A DNA stretch of 64,000 nucleotides from Fumia xinanensis (GTDB lineage Bacteria; Bacillota; Clostridia; Oscillospirales; Ruminococcaceae): NCBI RefSeq assembly GCF_014384905.1, contig NZ_JACRSV010000002.1, positions 248,001-312,000 on the forward strand. Reading direction: 5' to 3'. The notes below the pieces were generated by a model. The model saw only the letters and a list, made by a program, of their open reading frames with translations, was not told the DNA's origin and did not search any database. Below are positions 31,762-38,725 of the stretch, piece by piece. The position numbers and the translations under genes were made by a program. Within the stretch, counting starts at the first letter, position 1. Every line of letters begins with the position of its first letter.

Positions 31762-31783
31762 TACTCATACGAAATTCTTACGA
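31762..31783 (-). promoter_or_regulatory. Tandem VanR-like operator upstream of vanR
   Basis: On the minus strand, TCGTAAGAATT is followed directly by TCGTATGAGTA: two direct repeats of TCGTANGA, 11 bases apart, one helical turn. This matches the core of known VanR-binding sites. A plausible promoter lies about 18-50 bases further downstream (CAGACA, 18 bases, TAAAAT), in front of vanR. Confidence 0.7.
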
Positions 31784-31834
31784 TTTTCTCACAGAGGCCC
31801 TATCTGCTTTGATTGTACCATTTTTATTATGATG

Positions 31835-32050
31835 CAAGAAGCCCGGTTTTGTCGGTTTGGCAGCAAAATTGAGGACGAAGTCTTCAAAGGGCTTCTTCGG
31901 CGATAAGCGCAGTTTTACTGCGTTTTCATAGCTGCAAGCCGTTCCGTGGCATTCCTCCGGCAAAGCCGGGACAGGCTACACCGCAATAAAAAGCTGCCGC
32001 CACTTTTGCGGCGGTCTGCACCGCTCCGCTGTCTGTTTTGCTTTTTATTG
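31835..32050. other. Multi-hairpin intergenic element between vanR and ohyA
   Basis: Roughly 215 bases without a credible gene contain successive inverted repeats. AAGAAGCCC/GGGCTTCTT lies at 31836-31844 and 31889-31897, CGCAGT-TTT-ACTGCG at 31908-31922, and TCCGGC-AAA-GCCGGG at 31956-31970. An outer CAATAAAAAGC/GCTTTTTATTG pair (31984-31994 and 32040-32050) encloses a CCGCC/GGCGG hairpin. It could be a non-coding RNA or a decayed repeat element. The remaining flanks of 31784-32147 show nothing else. Confidence 0.5.
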
Positions 32051-32147
32051 TAGCACAAATTTTTCCCCAAAGAAAGTAAACCGTTCTCCCGATAGCATCG
32101 CCCGCGAAAGGGCGGTTTATCCCTCTATCTTCTCCTATAAAACGACG

Positions 32148-32181
32148 AAGAAGCGGCGTGATTTCAGTCACGCCGCTTCTT
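32148..32181 (-). terminator. Terminator after ohyA
   Basis: Perfect 14-bp stem AAGAAGCGGCGTGA / TCACGCCGCTTCTT with a 6-base loop, starting 19 bases beyond the ohyA stop. Confidence 0.85.
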
Positions 32182-32199
32182 TAGGAAAGGCATTTTGGG

Positions 32200-33969
32200 T
32201 TAAATGACGTTGTAACGCTGCATCAGCTCTTCGATGACGGTGCCGGAAATCCGTTTGAGGACTTTCTTTTCCAGCAGTTCCGCCATGAAGGGAAGCTTTA
32301 AGTCGGTGAGCTTTTTGCCGTCCATCATCTTGGAGGTGGAGTCCAAGAGCACCCGGACGTCGTAGCAGGAGCCGAACACCTCAGGCACGCCCCGGTCGAC
32401 GTTCAGCAAGGTGTAGACCGCTTCCATGGCGGTGCGGACCGAATACTCGGTGGTGAACACTGTGTCGCGGACGGTGTCGGCGAACTGACCAATAAAGGCG
32501 AAGTTCACACATCCGTCGGGGACAACTTTCGGGCGGTCGCCTTTCCGGCGGGGCATGAAAAAGGCGGTGATATAAGGCATCATGCAGGGGATGCAGCGGA
32601 CGGAATTGACAGCCATCTCATGAATTTCCGACTCGGGGACCCCTAGGTGATAGAGCCATTCCTCGGTGATTTCCGTCCCGGTGCAGTCTTTCATGGGCTT
32701 TTTGATAAAATCGCCCGGCCGGTCGGTGAAGAGCCCGTAAACCCAGACCACCAGCTGGTCTTTGGGTTGCTCTTTAAAGTGGGGCTGCCGGTTTAGGGTG
32801 TAGCTCATGAGCCAGCCCGAATCCTTGACGGTGATGATGCCGCCGGTGACGACTTTGCCGCTGAAGGGGTCCCGTTTGCAGATTTTCTGGATATAAGGCG
32901 GGATTTTATCATCCAAAGTGGTAATGGTTGCCGACTCCCAGTTGGTTTTTTCAACTTGGGTGCAGAATTTGTCCGGGTGTCCGAAAGATGGATCCTGTCT
33001 CGCGATATTCCGCCACAGTTCCCAGCAGCCGCCGGGAGAAGTGTTCAAAGCGGGAGCGTGATCGTTGTCCCCCAGGGTGGAGTTTTCGGTGCAGCTGCCG
33101 TTTGTGACGAATACGAGGTCGTCTTCGATGAGGTCGATCACTTCTTCTTTGCCGCCATGGACGCAGCAGATCTGTCTCGCTACCTTTTTCCCTCCGTTGA
33201 TGTCGAAGACCACGTTTGTCACCTTAGTGTCGTACTGGAACTGGACGTTGTGGGCCTCCAGGTATTTGACCATGGGGAGAATCAGAGATTCGTACTGGTT
33301 GTATTTTGTGAATTTCAGAGCTGAGAAGTCCGGAAGCCCGCCGATGTGGTGGATAAACCGCTGAATGTAGAGTTTCATTTCCAGGGCACTGTGCCAGTCC
33401 TCAAAGGCGAACATGGTGCGCCAGTAAAGCCAGAAATTGGAGGCAAAAAACTCGTCGGTGAACACGTCAGAAATGGTTTTGTCGTAGAGATCCTCGTCTT
33501 TTGTGAGGAACAATTTAACGATTTCCATCGATGCTTTGTCGCTGAGGGCAAATTTGCCGTCAGTGTGGGCGTCCTCACCCCGGTTAATGGTGGCCCGCAT
33601 CAGCGAGTAATTGGGGTCGTCCTTGTTGAGCCAGTAGTATTCGTCCAGCACCGACACCCCTTCGGTTTCGATGGACGGGATGGAGTGGAACAAATCCCAC
33701 AGGCACTCGAAGTGATTTTCCATCTCCCGGCCGCCTCGGATGATAAATCCTTTGTTCGGGTCTTTGATGCCGTCGCAGGCACCGCCTGGAAGGGAGAGTT
33801 CCTCGAGAATGTGGATGTGTTCTCCTTTCATCTGGCCATCCCGGACGAGAAAACAGGCGGCCGCCAGAGAAGCAAGCCCCGAGCCCACCAGATAGGCGGA
33901 TTTTTTATCGACGCCCTCCGGCTTTCGGGGACGGGCAAACGCTTCGTAATTTCCGTTGCTGTAATACAT
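32200..33969 (-). CDS. ohyA: Oleate hydratase (FAD-dependent, myosin-cross-reactive antigen family)
   Basis: Hydrates the cis-9 double bond of oleic and related acids to 10-hydroxy fatty acids, detoxifying free unsaturated fatty acids. ATG 33969 with AAGGAGGAA 6 bases upstream gives 589 residues, the usual family length. The dinucleotide-binding GSGLASLAAACFLVRDG lies near residue 28, followed by EELSLPGGACDG and RGGREMENHFECLWDLFHSIPS, which are diagnostic. A TetR-type gene directly upstream on the same strand probably regulates it. The reading frame extends to 34098, but that part is promoter. Confidence 0.95.
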   Translation of the reverse strand: MYYSNGNYEAFARPRKPEGVDKKSAYLVGSGLASLAAACFLVRDGQMKGEHIHILEELSLPGGACDGIKDPNKGFIIRGGREMENHFECLWDLFHSIPSIETEGVSVLDEYYWLNKDDPNYSLMRATINRGEDAHTDGKFALSDKASMEIVKLFLTKDEDLYDKTISDVFTDEFFASNFWLYWRTMFAFEDWHSALEMKLYIQRFIHHIGGLPDFSALKFTKYNQYESLILPMVKYLEAHNVQFQYDTKVTNVVFDINGGKKVARQICCVHGGKEEVIDLIEDDLVFVTNGSCTENSTLGDNDHAPALNTSPGGCWELWRNIARQDPSFGHPDKFCTQVEKTNWESATITTLDDKIPPYIQKICKRDPFSGKVVTGGIITVKDSGWLMSYTLNRQPHFKEQPKDQLVVWVYGLFTDRPGDFIKKPMKDCTGTEITEEWLYHLGVPESEIHEMAVNSVRCIPCMMPYITAFFMPRRKGDRPKVVPDGCVNFAFIGQFADTVRDTVFTTEYSVRTAMEAVYTLLNVDRGVPEVFGSCYDVRVLLDSTSKMMDGKKLTDLKLPFMAELLEKKVLKRISGTVIEELMQRYNVI

Positions 33970-34037
33970 GACTGATTCCTCCTTGCAGTTTTTAGGATGA
34001 TTATAGAATACCCACTTTGTACTGCCTTTACCATAGA

Positions 34038-34074
34038 CAAAAAAAGACTCCTGTCTCAAATCCAGACAGGGGCC
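34038..34074 (-). terminator. Terminator after the TetR gene
   Basis: CCTGTCT / AGACAGG stem with a 7-base loop, extended by further pairs and followed on the minus strand by seven T; it separates the TetR gene from ohyA. Confidence 0.8.
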
Positions 34075-34112
34075 TTTTATTGTAGCAATTTTGTACACTT
34101 TAAGGAATTTGT

Positions 34113-34676
34113 CTAAGGATGTGCGGTGCTGAACCGTTCCAGCGCCTCGGTAAAATTCCCGTGGATAACGACGCTGAGCCGTCCCAGAATCGTTTTTGGG
34201 TCCTCCTTCATTCCGGCACCGATCCAGTCGAGAATCAGCCCGACAAATCCGTATTTGTAAAAGTGGGCGATAAAGGTTTTATCCCTGTCCCGGACAGAAA
34301 ACCCGGCGCTTTTTTCGTTGATGACATCCATGAGAAGGTTATAAGCTTCCTTGTAGAGAAATCGCTCCAGATACTCCCGGCTCAAGGAGTGGTAGGTGTT
34401 TAAAACGAAGACTTTGTTTTTTTGTATGTACTGGAACAGCTGCAAAAATCCTTGCTCCCAGGTGTCATAGGTCCGTTTGTCTCCCAGGGCGACCGCCACC
34501 TCGCTCGTATAAATCCACTCCACCAGGTCGTAAATATCCTGAAAGTGATAATAGAAAGTCTGGCGATTGACCTGGCAGTCCTCAGCGATGTCGGTGACAG
34601 TGATCTTGTCCAACGGCTTCTCCAGGGAGAGCTTTTTAAGGGATCCAGCCAAGGCTTTTTTTGTGATTTGCGACAT
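34113..34676 (-). CDS. TetR/AcrR family regulator (DhaS-like)
   Basis: A 187-residue regulator with an N-terminal helix-turn-helix (KITVTDIAEDCQVNRQTFYYHFQDIYDLVEWIY, about 23-56). The C-terminal ligand domain is of the TetR_C_8/DhaS kind, with PxTxxG-like regions not preserved. AGGAGGTG lies upstream of ATG. Position immediately upstream of oleate hydratase on the same strand, yet with its own terminator, suggests it senses fatty acids and controls ohyA (inference). Confidence 0.85.
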   Translation of the reverse strand: MSQITKKALAGSLKKLSLEKPLDKITVTDIAEDCQVNRQTFYYHFQDIYDLVEWIYTSEVAVALGDKRTYDTWEQGFLQLFQYIQKNKVFVLNTYHSLSREYLERFLYKEAYNLLMDVINEKSAGFSVRDRDKTFIAHFYKYGFVGLILDWIGAGMKEDPKTILGRLSVVIHGNFTEALERFSTAHP

Positions 34677-34938
34677 GGCGCACCTCCTGATTGCGGTTAT
34701 AGCTTTATTTTATCAAATTCCAGGCAGAAAATCCACTGCCATTCGGTGACAAAACAGTGAACAACATTTGAGTTCCCTCCGAAAAAATTGCCATAGACGT
34801 TTTATAAATTCTGTGCTAAAATAATGTCTGCTGTACGAACTTCTTACGGTTCGTTCCCGTGGCAGTGCATGGGGAGGCCGTATAGATACCATGCCGTAAC
34901 AGGCTGCGAAAAAGCCCATTGAGAAAGGAACAGAAAAA

Positions 34939-35436
34939 ATGGACAAGCATAAAAATATCACCCTCATTGGCATGCCGGGAGCTGGGAAGAGCACCATAGG
35001 TGTTTTGTTGGCAAAAGCCGTAGGAGGCGCTTTTATTGACACCGATTTGCTGCTACAGCAAAAGCACCGCAAGCTGTTGCAGCAAATTGTAGACGAGCTG
35101 GGTTTTCAAGGCTTTATCGAAGAAGAGGGAAATACCATCTGCGGAGTTTCCCCGGAGCACGCTGTCATCGCCACCGGAGGCAGCGCCGTCTACTATGAGC
35201 CTGCTATGAAGCATCTGCGGGAAATATCCGAGATCATTTATCTGCGGCTCCCCCTCGATGAAATCGACAGCCGGATCAATAACCGCGCCACCAGGGGGAT
35301 TGCCCTAAAGGACGGACAAACCCTCGCGTCCTTATTCGAAGAGCGGACACCCCTCTACGAAAAATACGCTCACCGTGTTGTCGAATGTGGAGACAAAAAT
35401 CCGGAACAGGTGCTGCGGATTATTCTGGAGAGATAA
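34939..35436 (+). CDS. Shikimate kinase family protein
   Basis: A 165-residue P-loop kinase. Walker A GMPGAGKST (about 11-19), FIDTDLLLQQ, the ATGGSAVYY glycine segment and a lid with RGIALKDGQTLASLFEERTPLYEKYA resemble AroK. The canonical F-R-x-x-E substrate motif reads F-I-E-E-E here, so the arginine that contacts shikimate is not evident. It could be a divergent shikimate kinase or a kinase for another small molecule. AAAGGA precedes ATG. No other aromatic pathway gene lies nearby. Confidence 0.75.
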   Translation: MDKHKNITLIGMPGAGKSTIGVLLAKAVGGAFIDTDLLLQQKHRKLLQQIVDELGFQGFIEEEGNTICGVSPEHAVIATGGSAVYYEPAMKHLREISEIIYLRLPLDEIDSRINNRATRGIALKDGQTLASLFEERTPLYEKYAHRVVECGDKNPEQVLRIILER

Positions 35437-35453
35437 CCCTATAAAAGCCCACC

Positions 35454-35487
35454 AAAAAGGCGGACGGCTGATAGCCTTCCGCCTTTT
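35454..35487. terminator. Bidirectional terminator
   Basis: AAAAGGCGGA / TCCGCCTTTT with an inner GGC/GCC pair; T runs on both strands serve the kinase gene and the convergent acetyltransferase gene. Confidence 0.85.
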
Positions 35488-35547
35488 CTGCATCCTGTGG
35501 AGAACGGGCCCTGAAAAAGCGGCTCCGATCCCCGAAAAATATTGGTT

Positions 35548-36174
35548 TTACTCCTTTATAGCCGACCAGTCGATGTTCATGCCCTTGCGGTAGTACGCTC
35601 TGTCGTAATCGCTGATTTCCCGCAGCACCCTGCACGGGCATCCCACGGCGACCACATTAGGCGGAATGTCCTTTGTGACCACGCTGCCCGCACCGATGAC
35701 CGAGTTTTCCCCGATGGTGACGCCGGGGAGAATGATGGCCCCCGCGCCGATCCACACCCCGTCCTTTATGGTGACGGGCAGGTTGTACTGATAGGTTTTC
35801 ACCCTCAGTTCCGGGAGGATGGGATGGGTTCCAGTGGATATGGTTACATTGGGAGCTACCATCACATTGTCTCCGAAAGTGATAGGGGCGTCGTCTACCA
35901 GCGTGAGATTGAAGTTTGCGTAAAAGTTGTCGCCGATTGAGACATTGCAGCCCCAGTTAGCGTGAAACGGCTGCTCGATATAAAAGCTTCCCTTCACCGA
36001 CGCGAACACCTTTTTGATAATCGCTTCCTTTTCCTTCAGCTGAGAGGGGCGGAGGTGGTTAAAGTCATGGAGAAGATCCTTACATTCCCATAGCTTTTTA
36101 CGGAGTTCCTCGTCCAAAGCGTCAAAATCACAATCGTAAAGCTCTCCGTTTTGCATCTTCTCTTTTAGAGTCAT
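35548..36174 (-). CDS. Maltose/galactoside O-acetyltransferase-type protein (Maa/LacA)
   Basis: A 208-residue hexapeptide acetyltransferase. The N-terminal Maa domain (LKEKMQNGELYDCDFDALDEEL) precedes the left-handed beta-helix with FHANWGCNVSIGDNFYANFN, the catalytic His in STGTHPI, and GVWIGAGAIILPGVTIGENSVIGAGSVVTKDIPPNVVAVGCPCRVLREI. ATG 36174 has AAAGGAGC 6 bases upstream. It O-acetylates sugars with acetyl-CoA; physiological acceptor unknown. Confidence 0.92.
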   Translation of the reverse strand: MTLKEKMQNGELYDCDFDALDEELRKKLWECKDLLHDFNHLRPSQLKEKEAIIKKVFASVKGSFYIEQPFHANWGCNVSIGDNFYANFNLTLVDDAPITFGDNVMVAPNVTISTGTHPILPELRVKTYQYNLPVTIKDGVWIGAGAIILPGVTIGENSVIGAGSVVTKDIPPNVVAVGCPCRVLREISDYDRAYYRKGMNIDWSAIKE

Positions 36175-36425
36175 ACTGATGCTCCTTTTTGCAAAATTGT
36201 GCCTGTTTTTCAAAAGTATAGGCCTGTTTCGCTGAAAAGTCAATTCAAACGATGCTGTTGACTCTTTTTCATAAAGACCCCAGCGTTCTGTTTGTTTAGC
36301 GGGTAACATTGGAATCAAAAGTCCGGTTTTTCCGGCGTTTTTTCTTTTTTTCCGCCCTATGAGGCACAGGACAGCCCCTTTTTGCATAAAATGCAATATG
36401 TCATAAAGGAGAAGAGGCGGAGAAA

Positions 36426-37112
36426 ATGAGACGAAAACAAAAGCACAAGCGTAAACTCCGTCCCGGCACTTTTTTGTTTATCCTGTTTGTCCTGATGTTG
36501 CTGGCGGCCTTTATTTACGCCGGAAACCAGTTCCGACAGGAAGTGGGGGAGATGGCGGAATACCGCTCCAAAATAGCTGCCGTCAAGGTCGTCAACGACA
36601 GCATCATGGAGGTGATGGCGGAACACCCTGATTTGCACCTCATCGATGTGGTCAAGGACGCCCAGGGACAGGTGGTCTCTATCGAGACCGACATCCAGCA
36701 GATTAGCGCCGTTAAAACCGGCGTCACCGATAAAATCCTCACAAAACTCAAGGAGCTGTCCCGGGACAGCATTAAAATACCCTTGGGCAATCTGACCGGC
36801 AACGGTTTCCTGTCCGCCCGGGGGCCCAACATCGACTGCCGGTTTATCCCCGTCGGCTCTATCGAAATCAAAACTCTCAGCAAATTTGAAGCCTGCGGCA
36901 TCAACCAAACGAGGCACCAGATCGTCGTTTCAGTGGAAACGGAAATCTCCGCCGTCACCTCATTTAAGTCGGTGCGGGTCAAGGTGCCCACAGATTTTGT
37001 CCTGGCAGAAACGGTCATCGTGGGCTCGGTGCCGGAAAACTACACCCAAGTTCTCACCAGCGACCGGGAACTTATAAGCGAGATCAACGACTACAAAGCG
37101 GGCGTCCAGTAA
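36426..37112 (+). CDS. yunB: Sporulation protein YunB
   Basis: A 228-residue protein with a basic N-terminus, one membrane segment (about 15-36) and an extracytoplasmic domain. The segments VNDSIMEVMAEHP, TDIQQISAVKTGVTDKI, IPLGNLTGNGFLSARGPNI and the C-terminal VKVPTDFVLAETVIVGSVPENYTQV match the YunB family of spore formers, expressed in the mother cell in Bacillus. Molecular role is unknown. AGAGGCGGAG lies before the ATG. The 250 bases upstream contain an AGTCAA/TTGACT inverted repeat (36237-36266) of unclear function and no gene. Confidence 0.88.
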   Translation: MRRKQKHKRKLRPGTFLFILFVLMLLAAFIYAGNQFRQEVGEMAEYRSKIAAVKVVNDSIMEVMAEHPDLHLIDVVKDAQGQVVSIETDIQQISAVKTGVTDKILTKLKELSRDSIKIPLGNLTGNGFLSARGPNIDCRFIPVGSIEIKTLSKFEACGINQTRHQIVVSVETEISAVTSFKSVRVKVPTDFVLAETVIVGSVPENYTQVLTSDRELISEINDYKAGVQ

Positions 37113-37129
37113 ACGCCAATTTTTACAAG

Positions 37130-37166
37130 CTGCCCGGCGGGAATACCATCTCGCCGGGCGGTTTTC
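37130..37166 (+). terminator. Terminator after yunB
   Basis: GCCCGGCG / CGCCGGGC perfect stem with flanking pairs, followed by TTTTC. Confidence 0.85.
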
Positions 37167-37285
37167 TTAAAGACAAATTTTTGTTTTTCAGAATCTTTTT
37201 ATATTGACATTGTCCCTCAGATATAAGATAATGGTTATAGAATTTACAGAAACCGACAAATTGACCTAAAAGGAGTTTCGCCGCT

Positions 37286-38332
37286 ATGTCCCGTAAATCA
37301 GCTTCCCGACGATTGAAAACCTTCGGACTGATCGTTTTCCTCTTCTTTTTCATTGTCACTGCAGTCCTTGCCGCATTCAGCTGGAAGGTCTGGCAGGATC
37401 GGGAAAAAGGGGAGATCCCGGGTTTTTTTGGATATAAAGTGGCTGCAGTGGAGGATTCTTCCATGGAGCCGCAGATGACAAAAGGAAGCGGTGTATTTTT
37501 CAGGCCTTCCAACCCGGACAACCAGGAAATTTACCGAGTACAAGACGTTTTGGTGCTCCAGATGGAAGAAAACGGCCCCCTGTCTGTCAAGCGGGTAATC
37601 GAAGTGGCTTCCGAAGGGAGTGACGAACTGCTTTACTGCCTTAAGGGTGACGCTGAGAAGAATTCCGTCTGGGCCTTGCCGGAGGAAGTGGCAGGAAAGG
37701 TGGCCTATAACCTGCCCTATATGGGAAATCTCTTAGACATTGTTCGCACATCTCAGGGCCTCATCTACCTGATCCTCATTCCCTGCAGCGTTTTTCTGAT
37801 ACTCGAAATTATTCTGCTCACCGCGGCCGTTATCGCCGGCAAAAAAGAAAAGAAGCTGGCTTTATCCCTCACCCCCCTCCCCGACGACAAGGACGAGCAT
37901 TTTATTGACGTCACCTCACAATATTTGGGCCGCAGCGGGGCAAAGCTTCAAAGTTTCCTTGCTGAAAAGCAGGAGCCGGGTCCCTTTGCCCAGCAGGCGG
38001 AGGCTGAGGAAAAATTTGCGAAGCTGGACTATAACCCACTGAAAGATAGGCAGGCTCCTATGACGGTGCGGTCGCTTCAACAGGAAAAGCAGGAGGCTCA
38101 GAAGGCCCAGGCCGCAAAAGTCCAGGAGCCGTTGGAGCGAGTGACCATCAACACCCGAAACGCAGTGGCTCCCGTTCCGAATCAGAACGCGGGGGACGCG
38201 GGAAGGCTTACGATGCTGGTAGATGGTTCCGAAGCGGCGGAACTGCAGCTGGCACCAGGACAGAATGTGAAGCTGAAAGCAGGCGGCTACACGGTTGAGA
38301 TTTCTGTCAATCCCGATGATTCCAAATCGTAA
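37286..38332 (+). CDS. Signal peptidase I-like membrane protein with long C-terminal extension
   Basis: A 348-residue S26-type protein. The first membrane segment (about 12-32) is followed by VEDSSMEP with the candidate nucleophile S59 and by VKRVIEV with the candidate general base K102, i.e. a Ser-Lys pair as in bacterial signal peptidases rather than the Ser-His of SipW. A second membrane segment (about 153-180) precedes about 165 cytoplasmic residues rich in Gln/Ala/Glu, which typical signal peptidases lack. The usual GD after the nucleophile motif is absent. Substrate unknown; activity unproven. Confidence 0.75.
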   Translation: MSRKSASRRLKTFGLIVFLFFFIVTAVLAAFSWKVWQDREKGEIPGFFGYKVAAVEDSSMEPQMTKGSGVFFRPSNPDNQEIYRVQDVLVLQMEENGPLSVKRVIEVASEGSDELLYCLKGDAEKNSVWALPEEVAGKVAYNLPYMGNLLDIVRTSQGLIYLILIPCSVFLILEIILLTAAVIAGKKEKKLALSLTPLPDDKDEHFIDVTSQYLGRSGAKLQSFLAEKQEPGPFAQQAEAEEKFAKLDYNPLKDRQAPMTVRSLQQEKQEAQKAQAAKVQEPLERVTINTRNAVAPVPNQNAGDAGRLTMLVDGSEAAELQLAPGQNVKLKAGGYTVEISVNPDDSKS

Positions 38333-38340
38333 AACAGCTA

Positions 38341-38370
38341 AGAGGCCGGGAGAACTCGGCCTCTTCTTTT
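38341..38370 (+). terminator. Terminator after the signal peptidase-like gene
   Basis: AGAGGCCG / CGGCCTCT stem, 8-base loop, then TCTTTT. Confidence 0.85.
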
Positions 38371-38374
38371 ATGA

Positions 38375-38520
38375 AAACAACAAGGTTCGAGAGACAGGGC
38401 TTGTGCGCAATCTCTGACTGCGGGGTTATTATTGCGAAACAACAAGATTCCAGAGATGGTGTCCGTCCGATACCCGTAAGCATCTCTGATTGCAGCGACG
38501 GGTCAGATTCTTGTTAAACG
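38375..38520. repeat. Two diverged copies of the palindromic repeat family seen at 2486-2630
   Basis: The second copy (38440-38514) has near-matching ends AACAAGATTC and GATTCTTGTT and shares GGTGTCCG, TACCCG, GATTGC and GGGTC blocks, in the same order, with the copy at 2486. The first copy (about 38378-38439) is more degraded but keeps ACAAGGTTC and GCAATCTCTGA. No gene is present in 38371-38627. Confidence 0.7.
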
Positions 38521-38627
38521 AAATCTCCCTTTCTTTGCAACAAATGGACAGATTTTTTCCACTAAATGAACGAGAACATTTTTGTGCGCCGATTCTTGGA
38601 AATTATCCTAGTAATTTTCGGAAAAGG

Positions 38628-38657
38628 TTGCATTTTTAACAGGGAATCGTATATAAT
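38628..38657 (+). promoter_or_regulatory. Promoter of the GHL10 lipoprotein gene
   Basis: TTGCAT (38628-38633), 18-base spacer, TATAAT (38652-38657). A hairpin AACCGT/ACGGTT followed by TTTTG (38665-38693) lies in the leader and may attenuate transcription. Confidence 0.7.
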
Positions 38658-38725
38658 GAATAGTAACCGTTTTTCTTTTTTAGACGGTTTTTGACAACAT
38701 GTGTGACAGAAGGGTGGCAGACATC

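Noticed and set aside
31778..32171. Short minus-strand frames of 61 and 81 codons in the hairpin region before vanR
   Set aside because: They follow inverted repeats and lack ribosome sites; the region looks structural rather than coding.
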